The notes: generated by a model not told the origin, from the sequence alone. Positions 1-8,924 are shown, numbered from the stretch's first letter. The stretch: 64,000 nt of DNA from Bacillus sp. AFS088145 (GCF_002564465.1 NZ_NUUX01000028.1:46935-110934), one strand, 5' to 3'. Made by a program: numbers and translations.

Positions 1-280
1 GCTTCTTCGGAAAAAGAGGATCCTTTTCCACTGTTACATTTATTTTTGCAATGCCATTTGAATCTGTTAATACAGTACCTAAAACTTTACCTAATGAATT
101 GATGACAATAATTCTTGCGCCTTTAATAGGTTGACCAGCTTCTCCTGATTGGTCGGCTGTTGGGCCTACTTGAACTGTAAGTGTTGCAGAAACTTCATCA
201 AACTTTTCTGCCAGTGTTAACTGCGAAGAACATAAAAAAATGAATGTGCTCAAAATAGTAGTAATACATATTTTTTTCAT
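1..280 (-). CDS. Secreted protein with Ig-like/carboxypeptidase-regulatory-like domain, cut by the window edge
   Basis: Reading the minus strand from the ATG at 280 gives 93 open codons that run off the left edge, so only the N-terminus is present. Residues 1-24 form a typical signal peptide: MKK, a hydrophobic stretch, then a small-residue cleavage region ending near LTLA. After it comes a beta-rich stretch with 'GQPIKGARIIV' and 'LTDSNGIAKINVTVEKD'. That pattern is usual for Big_1 or carboxypeptidase regulatory-like domains in surface proteins. An AAGGTG ribosome site lies just upstream of the ATG. The function cannot be named without the missing C-terminus. Confidence 0.6.
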   Translation of the reverse strand, partial: MKKICITTILSTFIFLCSSQLTLAEKFDEVSATLTVQVGPTADQSGEAGQPIKGARIIVINSLGKVLGTVLTDSNGIAKINVTVEKDPLFPKK

Positions 281-397
281 CTATTCACACCTTGTGTTAA
301 TTTTTACTGTTTAGTTTAAGTTAAAATATTTAAAAGTATACTTTTAATAAATCGAAGTTATATAACTATGAAGTTGATATATAAGGAGTGGTGCCAA

Positions 398-952
398 ATG
401 ATAACGAACTTATACTTAGTAAGACATGCGCATTCAACTTATACTCCTGATGAATTGGGCCGACCATTATCCAAAAAAGGATTTTCTGATGCAAATATGG
501 TTACTAAACTACTATTAAAAGAAAAGATTGACTACGTAATTTCAAGTCCATATAAACGTGCAATTCAAACAGTTGAAGAGATAGCCAAATCATTAAAATT
601 AGACATTATTATAGAAGGGAATTTTAAAGAGCGACTCCTATCAATTGAGCCTGTTGAGGATTTTGAAAAAGTAATAAGAGAAGTTTGGATGGACTTTAAG
701 CGTTCGCTAAATGGGGGAGAGTCAAATTATATCGCCCAAAAAAGAGGAATAGAAGCAATAAACAAATTATTAGTAAATTATTCTGGTAAAAACATTGTTA
801 TTGGTACACATGGCAATTTAATGGTCCTAATTATGAATTATTTTGATCAAAAATATGATTTCAATTTTTGGGATGAACTTGCTATGCCGGATATTTATAA
901 ATTATCCTTTGAAGGTGAATCATTAGTTGAAGTGAAAAGAATATGGAATTAA
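398..952 (+). CDS. Histidine phosphatase (phosphoglycerate mutase-like) family protein
   Basis: This 184-residue cytoplasmic protein has the branch-2 histidine phosphatase signature. The N-terminal motif LVRHAHS supplies the Arg9-His10 pair, where His10 would be the phosphorylated nucleophile, and a second conserved histidine is His138 in IGTHGN. The motif SSPYKRAIQT is the usual substrate-pocket stretch. A start at 368 is possible, but an AAGGAG ribosome site at 383-388 fits the ATG at 398 well and places the motif at the expected position. Related proteins dephosphorylate small phosphometabolites, and the substrate here cannot be predicted. It appears monocistronic. Confidence 0.85.
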   Translation: MITNLYLVRHAHSTYTPDELGRPLSKKGFSDANMVTKLLLKEKIDYVISSPYKRAIQTVEEIAKSLKLDIIIEGNFKERLLSIEPVEDFEKVIREVWMDFKRSLNGGESNYIAQKRGIEAINKLLVNYSGKNIVIGTHGNLMVLIMNYFDQKYDFNFWDELAMPDIYKLSFEGESLVEVKRIWN

Positions 953-1206
953 TTTTAGTACACTTCTAATATTTTTATTAGTGATACTGAATGTAAATAA
1001 GGTGAGAAAGAGTTTAATAATCGATATTTCTATTTGGTATTCTACTAAAAAATGCATTATTTGAATAAGGTGAATGAAGTTGACGATTCTTTATTTTTCA
1101 GGAAATTAACGAATCGTATAATAAGAGATGATATAATATTTCTAAGTTTGTTCCATTGTTAAGTGGATGGGAATTTATGAAAGAAAAACACAAGTGAGGA
1201 TCACGC

Positions 1207-2325
1207 ATGTTAGAATTTAATGGAAAACACAATAATGGAAAAATACTACTTGATTATGTTGATACAAATGTTATTACTCGATTAAAAACAATCTTGGATA
1301 CTGAATGCTTTGCAAATTCAAACATTGTTGTCATGCCAGACTGCCATATATCTAGTGGAGGCGTCATGGTAGGTTTTACGATGACGTTGAATGATTTTAT
1401 TATTCCTTCGATCGTCGGTGTAGATATTGGATGTGGAGTTAGTGCATACCATCTAGGGCGTATGAAATCAATTAAGAGTGAAAAGCTTGATAAGTTCATC
1501 CGAAAAAATATCCCGATTGGTTCAAATATTCATGAGGAACCAGTAATTGAACCGGTAGAGATTGCAGAAGCGATTGAGAGACTTAATCTGAACTATATGT
1601 ATGTAATGAACAGTATTGCAACGCTAGGTTCCGGAAATCATTTTATAGAAATTGATAAAGATGAAAATAATCATTTTTGGCTTGTAATCCACACAGGTTC
1701 AAGAAATTTTGGATTTGAAATTGCAAAACATCATATGAATGTCGCTAAAGAAAATATGAAACAATTATTCGGAGAAAATTATAAAGGATTCGAATATTTA
1801 TCTAAACAGGAAGACAAAGATGCATATTTAAGAGATCTATCAATTGCACAACATTTCGCCTCGTTAAATAGAGAAACGATTGCTAAAATCATCATTGAAA
1901 AATATTTTAAACTCGATTATGATTCGATTAAAAAAATAGAATCGGTACATAATTATATCGACCTTCAAAACAATATTCTAAGAAAAGGCGCAATTTCAGC
2001 CAGTGAGGGTGAAGAAATAATCATCCCATTTAATATGGCATATGGATGTGTTGTAGGAAAAGGCAAAAGCTCAAGTGACTACAATTATTCAGCACCACAC
2101 GGAGCAGGTCGAATAATGAGCCGAACAGACGCAGTCTATAAAGTCGACTTAGATGTTTATCAAAAAGCAATGAAGGGCGTATATACAACCTCTGTTAACA
2201 AACATACAGTCGATGAATCACCAATGGTATATAAAAAGCCTAAATTAATATTAGAAAATATTACTGAACAGATTGAAATCGATTTCTTCATGAAACCGGT
2301 GTATAATCTTAAAGCTGATAAATAA
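1207..2325 (+). CDS. rtcB: RtcB-family RNA-splicing ligase (short form)
   Basis: RtcB joins 2',3'-cyclic phosphate and 5'-OH RNA ends using GTP and Mn2+. The metal and guanylylation residues are visible: Asp-Ile-Gly-Cys with Cys76, Asn144-His145 in LGSGNHFIE, His162 in HTGSRNFG, and His298 in SAPHGAGRIMSR, which matches the guanylated histidine of the family. At 372 residues it is shorter than the roughly 400-480 residue classical enzymes and fits the compact bacterial subgroup. No archease gene and no RtcR sigma-54 activator lie nearby, so it stands alone. An AGTGAGG-type ribosome site precedes the ATG. Family assignment is firm; the cellular RNA target is unknown. Confidence 0.9.
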   Translation: MLEFNGKHNNGKILLDYVDTNVITRLKTILDTECFANSNIVVMPDCHISSGGVMVGFTMTLNDFIIPSIVGVDIGCGVSAYHLGRMKSIKSEKLDKFIRKNIPIGSNIHEEPVIEPVEIAEAIERLNLNYMYVMNSIATLGSGNHFIEIDKDENNHFWLVIHTGSRNFGFEIAKHHMNVAKENMKQLFGENYKGFEYLSKQEDKDAYLRDLSIAQHFASLNRETIAKIIIEKYFKLDYDSIKKIESVHNYIDLQNNILRKGAISASEGEEIIIPFNMAYGCVVGKGKSSSDYNYSAPHGAGRIMSRTDAVYKVDLDVYQKAMKGVYTTSVNKHTVDESPMVYKKPKLILENITEQIEIDFFMKPVYNLKADK

Positions 2326-2350
2326 CCTCTCTATTTAAGAGGTTATTTTA
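2321..2350 (+). terminator. Rho-independent terminator of rtcB
   Basis: Ten-bp perfect stem AATAACCTCT/AGAGGTTATT with a 7-nt loop and a short T run. The left arm overlaps the rtcB stop codon. Confidence 0.8.
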
Positions 2351-2568
2351 ATTTTTATTATTCCAATCTATATAACTTATATTTTAGTAATTAAAAATGA
2401 AAAATGGATTTAAAATTGGTTATAATAAGTATTTTTAATTAATCGTCATAATTTAATCCAATTTTAAAATGAAAATATTCTCCAAATAAGTTCTTTCTCC
2501 CTATTAACAGTATAAAATTATATAAATTTACTTATTTTGACACTAAATTTACATAATGGGGGATTACT

Positions 2569-2685
2569 ATGCTGAATAAGATTAAAAGGTTCTTAGTAGT
2601 ACTTCTCATTTTTGTTCTATATCTTGGATTGTCGTTGTTAATAGGAAATTTTCTTTGGAGATTAGTAGTTGATTCGATTAGATAA
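2569..2685 (+). CDS. Small single-span membrane protein (38 aa)
   Basis: This ORF has an ATG preceded by GGGGGA at good spacing. It encodes 38 residues: a basic start (MLNKIKR), one long hydrophobic segment over about residues 8-30, and a short polar tail ending DSIR. I recognise no family. It lies just upstream of another small membrane protein (2756-2965), so the pair could be co-transcribed. Support comes only from the ribosome site and the clean membrane-span composition. Confidence 0.5.
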   Translation: MLNKIKRFLVVLLIFVLYLGLSLLIGNFLWRLVVDSIR

Positions 2686-2755
2686 GTGGATAAAATAATA
2701 AAGGGTTTTGGTACTCCTCCTTTGAATATAATTCATAAAGGAGAGTGGATTAAAT

Positions 2756-2965
2756 TTGGTGAAAATTTGTTTTATTATTGGTGCAGTATTTATACTTATT
2801 TCTGGAATACTCATAGGTGCGTTTCAAGCACCAGAACAACAAAGAGTAGTGAAGGATGATTTTTTTAAGTTAGGGCATTTAAATAAAGATCAATTCTCCA
2901 TCTGGTCAGGAGTTATAGGCATTTTTTTTATTTGTATTGGAGGACTAGTTTACTATATTAGATAA
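2756..2965 (+). CDS. Small two-span membrane protein (69 aa)
   Basis: A TTG start at 2756 (or the adjacent GTG at 2759) follows an AAAGGAGAG ribosome site. The product has two hydrophobic segments, roughly residues 3-23 and 48-67. Between them is a charged loop containing APEQQRVVKDDFF and LNKDQFS. The layout resembles small Bacillus membrane proteins of unknown function. No catalytic motif is visible. It sits about 70 bp after the 38-residue membrane ORF on the same strand. Confidence 0.6.
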   Translation: MVKICFIIGAVFILISGILIGAFQAPEQQRVVKDDFFKLGHLNKDQFSIWSGVIGIFFICIGGLVYYIR

Positions 2966-3147
2966 TTTTTTACTATCTAAATTCAAGCATAACTCAAATA
3001 GTTTAATAGCTTTGAACACAATCTACATTTTTGTCGATTTTTTTTATTGTGATTATTTCAAAGTAGGTCAATATGATTATTAGTAAGGGCATAAATTAAA
3101 TGAAGTAGAAATGTTATTTGTTGTGGCTATTATTAGGAGGTGCAAAA

Positions 3148-3558
3148 TTGAAGATCGTTTTTTTTAGAAATCTCAATAAAGTTGAAACATATGCTGCAAA
3201 TAGAAAACAAATAAAGTTGAATCTTCCTAGTAAAGAAGAGGCTAGTGTTATATTTGGCCTAACAAGAAAGTTTGAATTTGATAATCGTTGTGCAAGACCA
3301 CCCCAAATCAGCGGTACTGTTGTAGCTTCTGTTACTTGTAATAGAGACAAGGATATTAGAATTTATTTCTATCCAGTCTCCCAAACTATTTATCCAGAGA
3401 AGGCGAAATCTCAATTTCATAATGATGTATTACCTAAACTTAAGAAATGGATTGATCATCAAGTGTCAAAACCAGAAACTGCAGTTTTAGGGATTGAAGA
3501 ATTTATTATCGAATGGAATGGGAAAAATCATCTTTTCCACCAAATTAAATTTTTATAA
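3148..3558 (+). CDS. Hypothetical cytoplasmic protein (136 aa)
   Basis: The reading frame is open from 3118, but an AGGAGG ribosome site at 3135-3140 points to the TTG at 3148 as the true start, giving 136 residues beginning LKIVFFRN. The protein is soluble, mixed alpha/beta, with no signal peptide. It contains an aromatic-rich strand (IRIYFYPVS) and ends in a short beta segment (HLFHQIKFL). I do not recognise the family. It is a single gene with its own terminator 10 bp downstream. Confidence 0.6.
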   Translation: MKIVFFRNLNKVETYAANRKQIKLNLPSKEEASVIFGLTRKFEFDNRCARPPQISGTVVASVTCNRDKDIRIYFYPVSQTIYPEKAKSQFHNDVLPKLKKWIDHQVSKPETAVLGIEEFIIEWNGKNHLFHQIKFL

Positions 3559-3567
3559 ACTGTTTTT

Positions 3568-3599
3568 AAAGACGGTAAAGTTTAATACCGTCTTTTTTT
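3568..3599 (+). terminator. Rho-independent terminator
   Basis: Perfect 10-bp stem AAAGACGGTA/TACCGTCTTT followed by a run of seven T, directly after the hypothetical gene. Confidence 0.85.
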
Positions 3600-3746
3600 A
3601 TTTTTTGTTACATATAATCCTTTAGTTTGCTTAAAAAACGTAATTAAATTAAGTTTTTTAAGTTTTTTTGTAGAAATACTTAAATTAATTATATATAATA
3701 GCTTTAGAATTCAATCTTAAGGGAATAGATAAAGGGGCTCTAAACG

Positions 3747-4535
3747 ATGTATCAAGAACATAGATTATCTTTGATCATAAATTATTTGGCTTCAAATAAT
3801 GAGATTACTTTAGAAGAAATATGTACAATGCTAAGCGTTTCAAAGGATACAGCAAGAAGAGATCTCGTCAAACTTGAAGAACGCGGGGAAATTATCCGAA
3901 TAAAGGGTGGAGCAACACTTCCAACATCTAATCGAAATTTAACCGATTATAAAGAACGAAATGCAACTGAAGGCAAGGAGAAAATTGCGCAAAGAGCATC
4001 ATTACTTATTCGTGAAACTAGTGACATATTAATGGATACATCTTCAACTTGTGCACTCATGTCAAAATTTATGTCAGGTAAACAAGTTAATGTGATTACA
4101 AATTCAATTGATATAGTTGATTTATTAGGTGAGTATGAAGAAATTCAAACCTTTATGCTACCAGGAAAATTTAATCGGAAAAATAGAAATTTAGTTGGAC
4201 CTAGGACAATTGAAACACTTAATGATTACAAAGTTGATCAGCTATTTCTAGGTGCTTGTGGAATTAGCGCAGAAGGAATAACTTCACCTGATGAAGAGGA
4301 AGCGTTTTTAAAGAAAAAAATGATCAGTTGTGCAAAACAAGTAGTTTTATTGGCAGATCATACAAAGTTTGAAAAAGTTTTTCTGCACAAAGTATGTGAT
4401 ATTAAGGGAATAGACATCATTATTACAGACAAAGATCCAGATGAAGAATTTAAAAGAAAAATCATCGAATTTAATATTCATTTAATTAGTTTAGAAGATG
4501 AAGAAAGTGAGAGGATTTCGGGTGAAAAAAATTAA
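3747..4535 (+). CDS. DeoR-family transcriptional regulator
   Basis: This 262-residue protein has a DeoR-type winged helix-turn-helix at residues 1-57. The recognition region is LSVSKDTARRDLVKLEERG, followed by the hinge IIRIKGGA. After it comes a sugar-phosphate sensor domain of the DeoRC type (about 75-230), which includes ANG/GACGIS-like motifs. Such proteins usually repress carbohydrate catabolic operons and are released by a phosphorylated sugar. The downstream iolW-like gene overlaps its 3' end by 14 bp, so it probably controls its own operon and responds to an inositol- or sugar-derived effector. That effector is inference. Confidence 0.88.
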   Translation: MYQEHRLSLIINYLASNNEITLEEICTMLSVSKDTARRDLVKLEERGEIIRIKGGATLPTSNRNLTDYKERNATEGKEKIAQRASLLIRETSDILMDTSSTCALMSKFMSGKQVNVITNSIDIVDLLGEYEEIQTFMLPGKFNRKNRNLVGPRTIETLNDYKVDQLFLGACGISAEGITSPDEEEAFLKKKMISCAKQVVLLADHTKFEKVFLHKVCDIKGIDIIITDKDPDEEFKRKIIEFNIHLISLEDEESERISGEKN

Positions 4536-5562
4536 GGTTGGTTTAATTGGATATGGTTTTTCAGGAGCTACGTTCCATGCACCTTTTATAAGTGTTCTAG
4601 AAGAATTTGAATTAACAAAAGTTGTTAGTTCAAAAAAGGAAGATATCCAAAGAGATTTAGGAGATATAGACGTAGTAAGTAGTTTAGATGAAGTTCTAAA
4701 AGATGAATTGATTGACTTAGTGGTCATTACTACGCCAAGTGGTATGCATTATGAAATGGCAAAACAAAGTTTAGAAGCAGGTAAACATGTCATTTTAGAA
4801 AAACCGATGGTCGTGGAAACATGGGAAGCGGAAGAGCTAATTAAGATTGCTGAAGAAAAGAATCGAGTACTAAGTGTATATCATAATAGAAGATGGGATA
4901 ATGACTTTTTAACAGTTAAAAAGTTAATAAATGAAGGTGTACTAGGAGAAATCAATACATATCAAGTTCATTTTGACCGATATAGACCAGAAGTAAGGAA
5001 TCGATGGAGAGAAAAACAAGGTCCTGGTTCTGGCATGTTATATGATTTAGGTTCACATTTAATTGATCAAGCTTTAAGCCTTTTTGGGCAGCCTCAATTC
5101 ATCTCAGCGGATGTATTTGCACAAAGAGAAAATGCAGAAACAGATGATTATTTTCATATCATTTTGGGATTTGACAAACTACGTGTAATTTTACATTCTG
5201 GCTCCATCATCCCAAGTAACGGACCACGTTTTCAAGTACATGGAAACAAAGGGAGCTTTATTAAGTATGGAATAGATGAACAAGAAGCCGCACTAAAAGA
5301 AGGTAAAAAACCTACTGAACAAGCATGGGGTATAGATGAACCGCAATTCTATGGAAAGCTCTATACTCTTGACGGCGAAAAAGAAATGGAAGAAACCATT
5401 GAAACAATACCAGGTTCGTATACAACATATTACAAGAAAATTGCTGAGAGTATTATCAATGGTTCCAATGTTCCCGTTACAGGTATAGAAGGCTGGTCTG
5501 TTATTAAGATCATTGAAGCAGCATTTAAAAGTAGTGATGAAAAGAAAGTGATTTATCTATAA
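4522..5562 (+). CDS. iolW: Gfo/Idh/MocA oxidoreductase, IolW (YvaA)-like scyllo-inositol dehydrogenase
   Basis: The 346-residue product starts at a GTG (4522) served by GAGG. An ATG at 4498 is in frame but lies deep inside deoR. The N-terminal Rossmann motif is VGLIGYGFSGATFHAP. The catalytic lysine is Lys94 in EKPM, and the downstream YHNRRWDNDFLT, DRYRPEVRNRW and YDLGSHLIDQ stretches closely match Bacillus subtilis IolW as I remember it. IolW interconverts scyllo-inositol and scyllo-inosose with NADP(H). The gene lies between a DeoR regulator and a UPF0303 gene, all on one strand with overlapping or very short spacing. Confidence 0.85.
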   Translation: MKKIKVGLIGYGFSGATFHAPFISVLEEFELTKVVSSKKEDIQRDLGDIDVVSSLDEVLKDELIDLVVITTPSGMHYEMAKQSLEAGKHVILEKPMVVETWEAEELIKIAEEKNRVLSVYHNRRWDNDFLTVKKLINEGVLGEINTYQVHFDRYRPEVRNRWREKQGPGSGMLYDLGSHLIDQALSLFGQPQFISADVFAQRENAETDDYFHIILGFDKLRVILHSGSIIPSNGPRFQVHGNKGSFIKYGIDEQEAALKEGKKPTEQAWGIDEPQFYGKLYTLDGEKEMEETIETIPGSYTTYYKKIAESIINGSNVPVTGIEGWSVIKIIEAAFKSSDEKKVIYL

Positions 5563-5573
5563 TTGGAGGTTGT

Positions 5574-6056
5574 ATGGAAGAGAAAACTATTCAACAAAAA
5601 CTTGAAGAGGTAGTAAAACAAGAAGAAAATCTAGTCTTTAATAGTTTTTCAAATAAAGATGCTTTAGAAATTGGTTTATTAATTATTGAAGCTGCTAAAG
5701 AGTTTGATAAACCAGTTGCTATAAATATTTTAAAAAACGGTCAAAGTATTTTCCATTTTGCAATGGATCATACATCACCAGACCAAGATTTATGGATCAA
5801 GCGAAAATCTAATATTGTTCTCCGTCATCATTGCAGCTCTTATTATATGAGGATTTACAATGAGATGAAAAATAGATCATATAATGAATTTTACTCAGCT
5901 AGTCCTTATGAGTTTGCAGCACATGGTGGGGCATTTCCTATTAAAATTGAAGGATCGGGCGTAATTGGCGTCATTACTGTTTCAGGCTTAGCACAAGAGG
6001 AAGATCATAATTTGATTGTGGAGGCATTAGCAAAATTCCTAAATAAAACGATTTAA
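5574..6056 (+). CDS. UPF0303 / HbpS-GlcG-like small protein
   Basis: The 160-residue soluble protein has the HbpS/GlcG-like (haem-degrading, PF03928-type) fold signature: a long N-terminal helix, ALEIGLLIIEAAKEFDKPVAINI, and the terminal SGVIGVITVSGLAQEEDHNLIVEAL. The full-length pattern matches the UPF0303 group. The ribosome site GGAGG lies 7 nt before the ATG, 11 bp downstream of iolW, so it closes the deoR-iolW operon. Members are found with sugar and inositol enzymes, but their biochemical role is not established. A haem-related activity should not be assumed. Confidence 0.8.
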   Translation: MEEKTIQQKLEEVVKQEENLVFNSFSNKDALEIGLLIIEAAKEFDKPVAINILKNGQSIFHFAMDHTSPDQDLWIKRKSNIVLRHHCSSYYMRIYNEMKNRSYNEFYSASPYEFAAHGGAFPIKIEGSGVIGVITVSGLAQEEDHNLIVEALAKFLNKTI

Positions 6057-6108
6057 TTTTAATCTATATAAATAATAGATTTTTTTAAAAAAATTATTAT
6101 GGAATTTC

Positions 6109-6138
6109 AAAGGAGTCGGATTATCGGCTCCTTTTTTA
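6109..6138 (+). terminator. Terminator of the deoR-iolW-UPF0303 operon
   Basis: Stem AAGGAGTCG/CGGCTCCTT with one G-T wobble, then a T run, 55 bp after the last gene. Confidence 0.75.
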
Positions 6139-6341
6139 CATGGGTTGCGACCAAAATATCGAACATTTTTTTAGTATGGTTTCAGTTCAATGAAATAAAG
6201 GGATTCAATACCACCACACACATCGAATATAAAAGAGCTATTCGTTCGAACAAATCTTTACGCGAATCATTAAACAAACAAAGCTATTCGTCTGTCAAAA
6301 ATGATTAGAATCTAAAAATCATAAAATAGGGTGTGTAAACA

Positions 6342-6842
6342 GTGAACATTAGAGAAATCAAACTAGAGGATGCAGAAAATTTTGCAAAACTAATTATAGA
6401 AGTTGAAAACCAGGCAGATTTCATGCTGTATGGAGCAGGGGAAAGGAAGACCACAACTGAAAAACAACGAAAACAGTTAGAAGTGATTGAAAAATCCCCA
6501 AATTCGACCATATTTGTTGCGGAAGAAACTACTGGCAGGTTAGTCGGTTATGCGTTTGCAATTGGGAGTACCGCAAAAAGGAAAAAACATTCGGTGTATC
6601 TTGCAATTGGTATTTTAGAGGAATTTACAGGGAAGGGACTTGGGACAAAATTATTTCAAGCATTAGAAGAATGGGCAATTAATCATAGTATATTCAGATT
6701 AGAATTAACTGTTGTAAAACAGAATGAAGTAGCAGTAGGTTTATATAAAAAGATGGGTTATCAAATCGAAGGAACAAAAATAAATTCCTTAATAATAGAT
6801 GGTAAAAGATTTGATGAGTATTATATGGCTAAGATATTATAA
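6342..6842 (+). CDS. GNAT-family N-acetyltransferase
   Basis: The 166-residue protein starts at a GTG. It shows the GNAT order: N-terminal INIREIKLEDAENFAKL, a central beta-strand region VGYAFAIGS, the acetyl-CoA motif region LAIGILEEFTGKGLGTKLFQALEEWA, and C-terminal NEVAVGLYKKMGYQIEG. The pyrophosphate-binding loop is GKGLGT (consensus Q/RxxGxG/A). Substrate specificity cannot be predicted. The upstream gap contains the previous operon terminator, so this gene probably has its own promoter. Confidence 0.88.
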   Translation: MNIREIKLEDAENFAKLIIEVENQADFMLYGAGERKTTTEKQRKQLEVIEKSPNSTIFVAEETTGRLVGYAFAIGSTAKRKKHSVYLAIGILEEFTGKGLGTKLFQALEEWAINHSIFRLELTVVKQNEVAVGLYKKMGYQIEGTKINSLIIDGKRFDEYYMAKIL

Positions 6843-7082
6843 TGTCTAATAGATTGGCCTAAAGTAATGGGATTTGTTGGTGGAATTGCTGGATGGGCTT
6901 TGAATTATTTTCTTTTGAAAAATCGTTAAAAATCTATTCATAATTTTAAGTTGCGTTAAGTTGATAATTTTTAAAAAAATTGGGAGGAATTTTTCAAAAA
7001 ATTACCATTTTCATTTTCCTTTCATAATTGTATGGGATTATAAATTGTATTTAAATTACATATGAAAGGGAATGATATTTTA

Positions 7083-7946
7083 ATGTCAACTGCCAAAAAA
7101 GTTTTAAAGTCGTCAGTTAGTAAAATACCACAATTGACACTGTTATTTTGGATCATGAAGATTGCTGCAACAACACTAGGAGAAACGGGTAGTGATTTAG
7201 TGACTGTACCTGGAACAGAAGATAATTATTTAACACCTTTTCTGTTTTTCGTTGGTGTATTTGCTGTCTTTTTAACGATTCAATTGTTTGTAAAGAGATA
7301 TGTATCAACTGTCTATTGGACTGTTATTCTATCTACTAGTCTTGCAGGTACAGCGTTTTCAGATTATATGGATCGTTCATTAGGGTTAGGCTATATGAAA
7401 GGCTCACTAATTCTAATAAGTTTACTTGCTATCATTTTTATTTTTTGGTATTTTACAGAGCCAACGTTAAACGTAAAAAATATTTCGACGAAAAGGGTAG
7501 AGGTTTTATATTGGGTTGCTATTCTTGTTTCTAATACATTAGGGACTGCAGCAGGTGATTTTTTATCTCATAAATCTGAAGGAGTAGGTACGTTAGCAGG
7601 TGGAAGGAGTTACCTAGAACAAGGATTAGGACTAACTATTGCACAAGGGGCAATGCTAACAGGTGGTTTAATATTATTAATACTTTTAGCATACAGGTTT
7701 ACAAATTTAAATAGAGTATTTTTATTTTGGGTAGCGTTCGTACTGACACGGCCGTTTGGAGCAACATTTGGAGATTTCCTAATTAAACCACAAGAAAAAG
7801 GCGGATTAGGATTAGAGAATGGTACACAAATCGCATCTGCAATTTTATTAGGTGTTCTTATCGTCTGTATAATCATCCAGTTTGTAACAGATAAATCAAA
7901 ACTAAATAAATTGAAAATGAATGAATCTGATATTCAAGTAAGTTAA
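7083..7946 (+). CDS. COG4705-type polytopic membrane protein with four internal repeats
   Basis: The ATG at 7083 is preceded by GAAAGGGA and is a better start than the ATG at 7062. The 287-residue product has about eight membrane spans and resembles the uncharacterised COG4705 membrane-protein family. It contains four copies of a similar unit: FWIMKIAATTLGETGSD, YWTVILSTSLAGTAFSDY, YWVAILVSNTLGTAAGDF and FWVAFVLTRPFGATFGDF. Each has an aromatic pair near the membrane edge, a Gly, and an acidic Asp about 15 residues later. Function is unknown. The repeated Asp residues suggest an ion- or metal-related role, which is inference only. Confidence 0.75.
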   Translation: MSTAKKVLKSSVSKIPQLTLLFWIMKIAATTLGETGSDLVTVPGTEDNYLTPFLFFVGVFAVFLTIQLFVKRYVSTVYWTVILSTSLAGTAFSDYMDRSLGLGYMKGSLILISLLAIIFIFWYFTEPTLNVKNISTKRVEVLYWVAILVSNTLGTAAGDFLSHKSEGVGTLAGGRSYLEQGLGLTIAQGAMLTGGLILLILLAYRFTNLNRVFLFWVAFVLTRPFGATFGDFLIKPQEKGGLGLENGTQIASAILLGVLIVCIIIQFVTDKSKLNKLKMNESDIQVS

Positions 7947-7970
7947 TTTCATTTAAGGTTTATATAATAG

Positions 7971-8014
7971 GAGAGTGGGAGGTAAGTAATATAACTAACC
8001 TCTCACTCTCTTTA
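7971..8014 (+). terminator. Terminator of the COG4705 gene
   Basis: Long stem GAGAGTGgGAGGTtA-type pairing with TAACCTCtCACTCTC, followed by TTTATTATT. Confidence 0.8.
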
Positions 8015-8025
8015 TTATTATTTTA

Positions 8026-8052
8026 GAAGAAAAAAAGCTGCCAAAGCAGCTT
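8026..8052 (-). terminator. Terminator of the minus-strand glycosyltransferase-deacetylase operon
   Basis: On the minus strand AAGCTGC-TTTG-GCAGCTT is followed by a T run (the A run at 8027-8036 on the plus strand). Confidence 0.85.
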
Positions 8053-8069
8053 AAATTAAAATATATAAG

Positions 8070-8924
8070 TTATTTAATCTCTTTTAAATCTAGCCATTCA
8101 GAATATGTCAAAATGTTTAGTTCATCTTTTTTACTTACGACATAATTAACAATCGTTTTAAACTTTTCTGGATCAAAATTCATTTGAGCTTTATCAGCTT
8201 TTTTTTCAAATCGATGATTAGTAAATACAATTGATTGTTGCGTCTTAATTGCCAAGTCAATTTGTTCTTTAACCCATGAAATGTCTGTACTAGGAAGTAA
8301 ATTAATCGTACGAACTTCATATTTTTTGATATTGTTTGTTTGTATTCCATCCTTAATGGTACGAGCACTTCGATAATGTTCTTCCTGTAAGGTTTTTAAA
8401 GTATCTTGATTAAAAGAACCATATGGATAAACAGCGATATTACTTGCTCTTGTAAAACAGTGTTGATCAAGCCATTCACGTGCAACGTTTAATTCACTTT
8501 TTTGCTCTTGTTTTTTTAAACTTGCTAAATGTCGATGTGTATTTGTATGATTCATCAAATCCCAACCAGAACGATATAAAGTATTTAATTGACGTAATGA
8601 CATATATCCTTTAGTTCCTATTTTCGAAGGAATGACAGCAATACTTCCTTTTAGATCATTATCCTTTAAGATTTTAAAACCTTTCGTAAATTGCGTTTCC
8701 CATCCATCATCCATTGTAAAAATAATGTTAGCTTTATTTTTGTTTTTTTCAATTTCTTGTGGTGTTTGTACTTTACTTTGCAAATTTTTACAATTAGTAG
8801 TTTGCGGCAAATTATTTTGTTGTTTAGGTTCTGACAAATAAGATGCACTACTTTTCATAAACGGATATGCTATCAAAAATGATGAAATTAGAACAGCATA
8901 TACGATAATTAGTTTTTTATCCAA
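8070..8924 (-). CDS. Membrane-anchored polysaccharide deacetylase (NodB domain)
   Basis: The 284-residue protein has an uncleaved-looking N-terminal anchor (residues 4-22) and an outward NodB homology domain (about 65-275). The metal-binding signature is present: TMDDGW with the Asp pair and NHTNTHRHL with the H-x3-H pair, followed by AVYPYGS. Such enzymes remove acetyl groups from N-acetylglucosamine polymers. The start overlaps the upstream glycosyltransferase by 8 bp, so the two are translationally coupled. The pairing matches the logic of PgaC/PgaB or IcaA/IcaB: polymer synthesis followed by partial deacetylation. The polymer itself is inferred. Confidence 0.87.
   Translation of the reverse strand: MDKKLIIVYAVLISSFLIAYPFMKSSASYLSEPKQQNNLPQTTNCKNLQSKVQTPQEIEKNKNKANIIFTMDDGWETQFTKGFKILKDNDLKGSIAVIPSKIGTKGYMSLRQLNTLYRSGWDLMNHTNTHRHLASLKKQEQKSELNVAREWLDQHCFTRASNIAVYPYGSFNQDTLKTLQEEHYRSARTIKDGIQTNNIKKYEVRTINLLPSTDISWVKEQIDLAIKTQQSIVFTNHRFEKKADKAQMNFDPEKFKTIVNYVVSKKDELNILTYSEWLDLKEIK

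Noticed and set aside
6099..6308. 69-codon plus-strand frame
   Set aside because: It begins inside the operon terminator hairpin, has no ribosome site and its translation has no recognisable pattern.
6867..6929. 20-codon frame GFVGGIAGWALNYFLLKN after the GNAT gene
   Set aside because: It looks like a small hydrophobic peptide but has no ribosome site and is too short to support alone.
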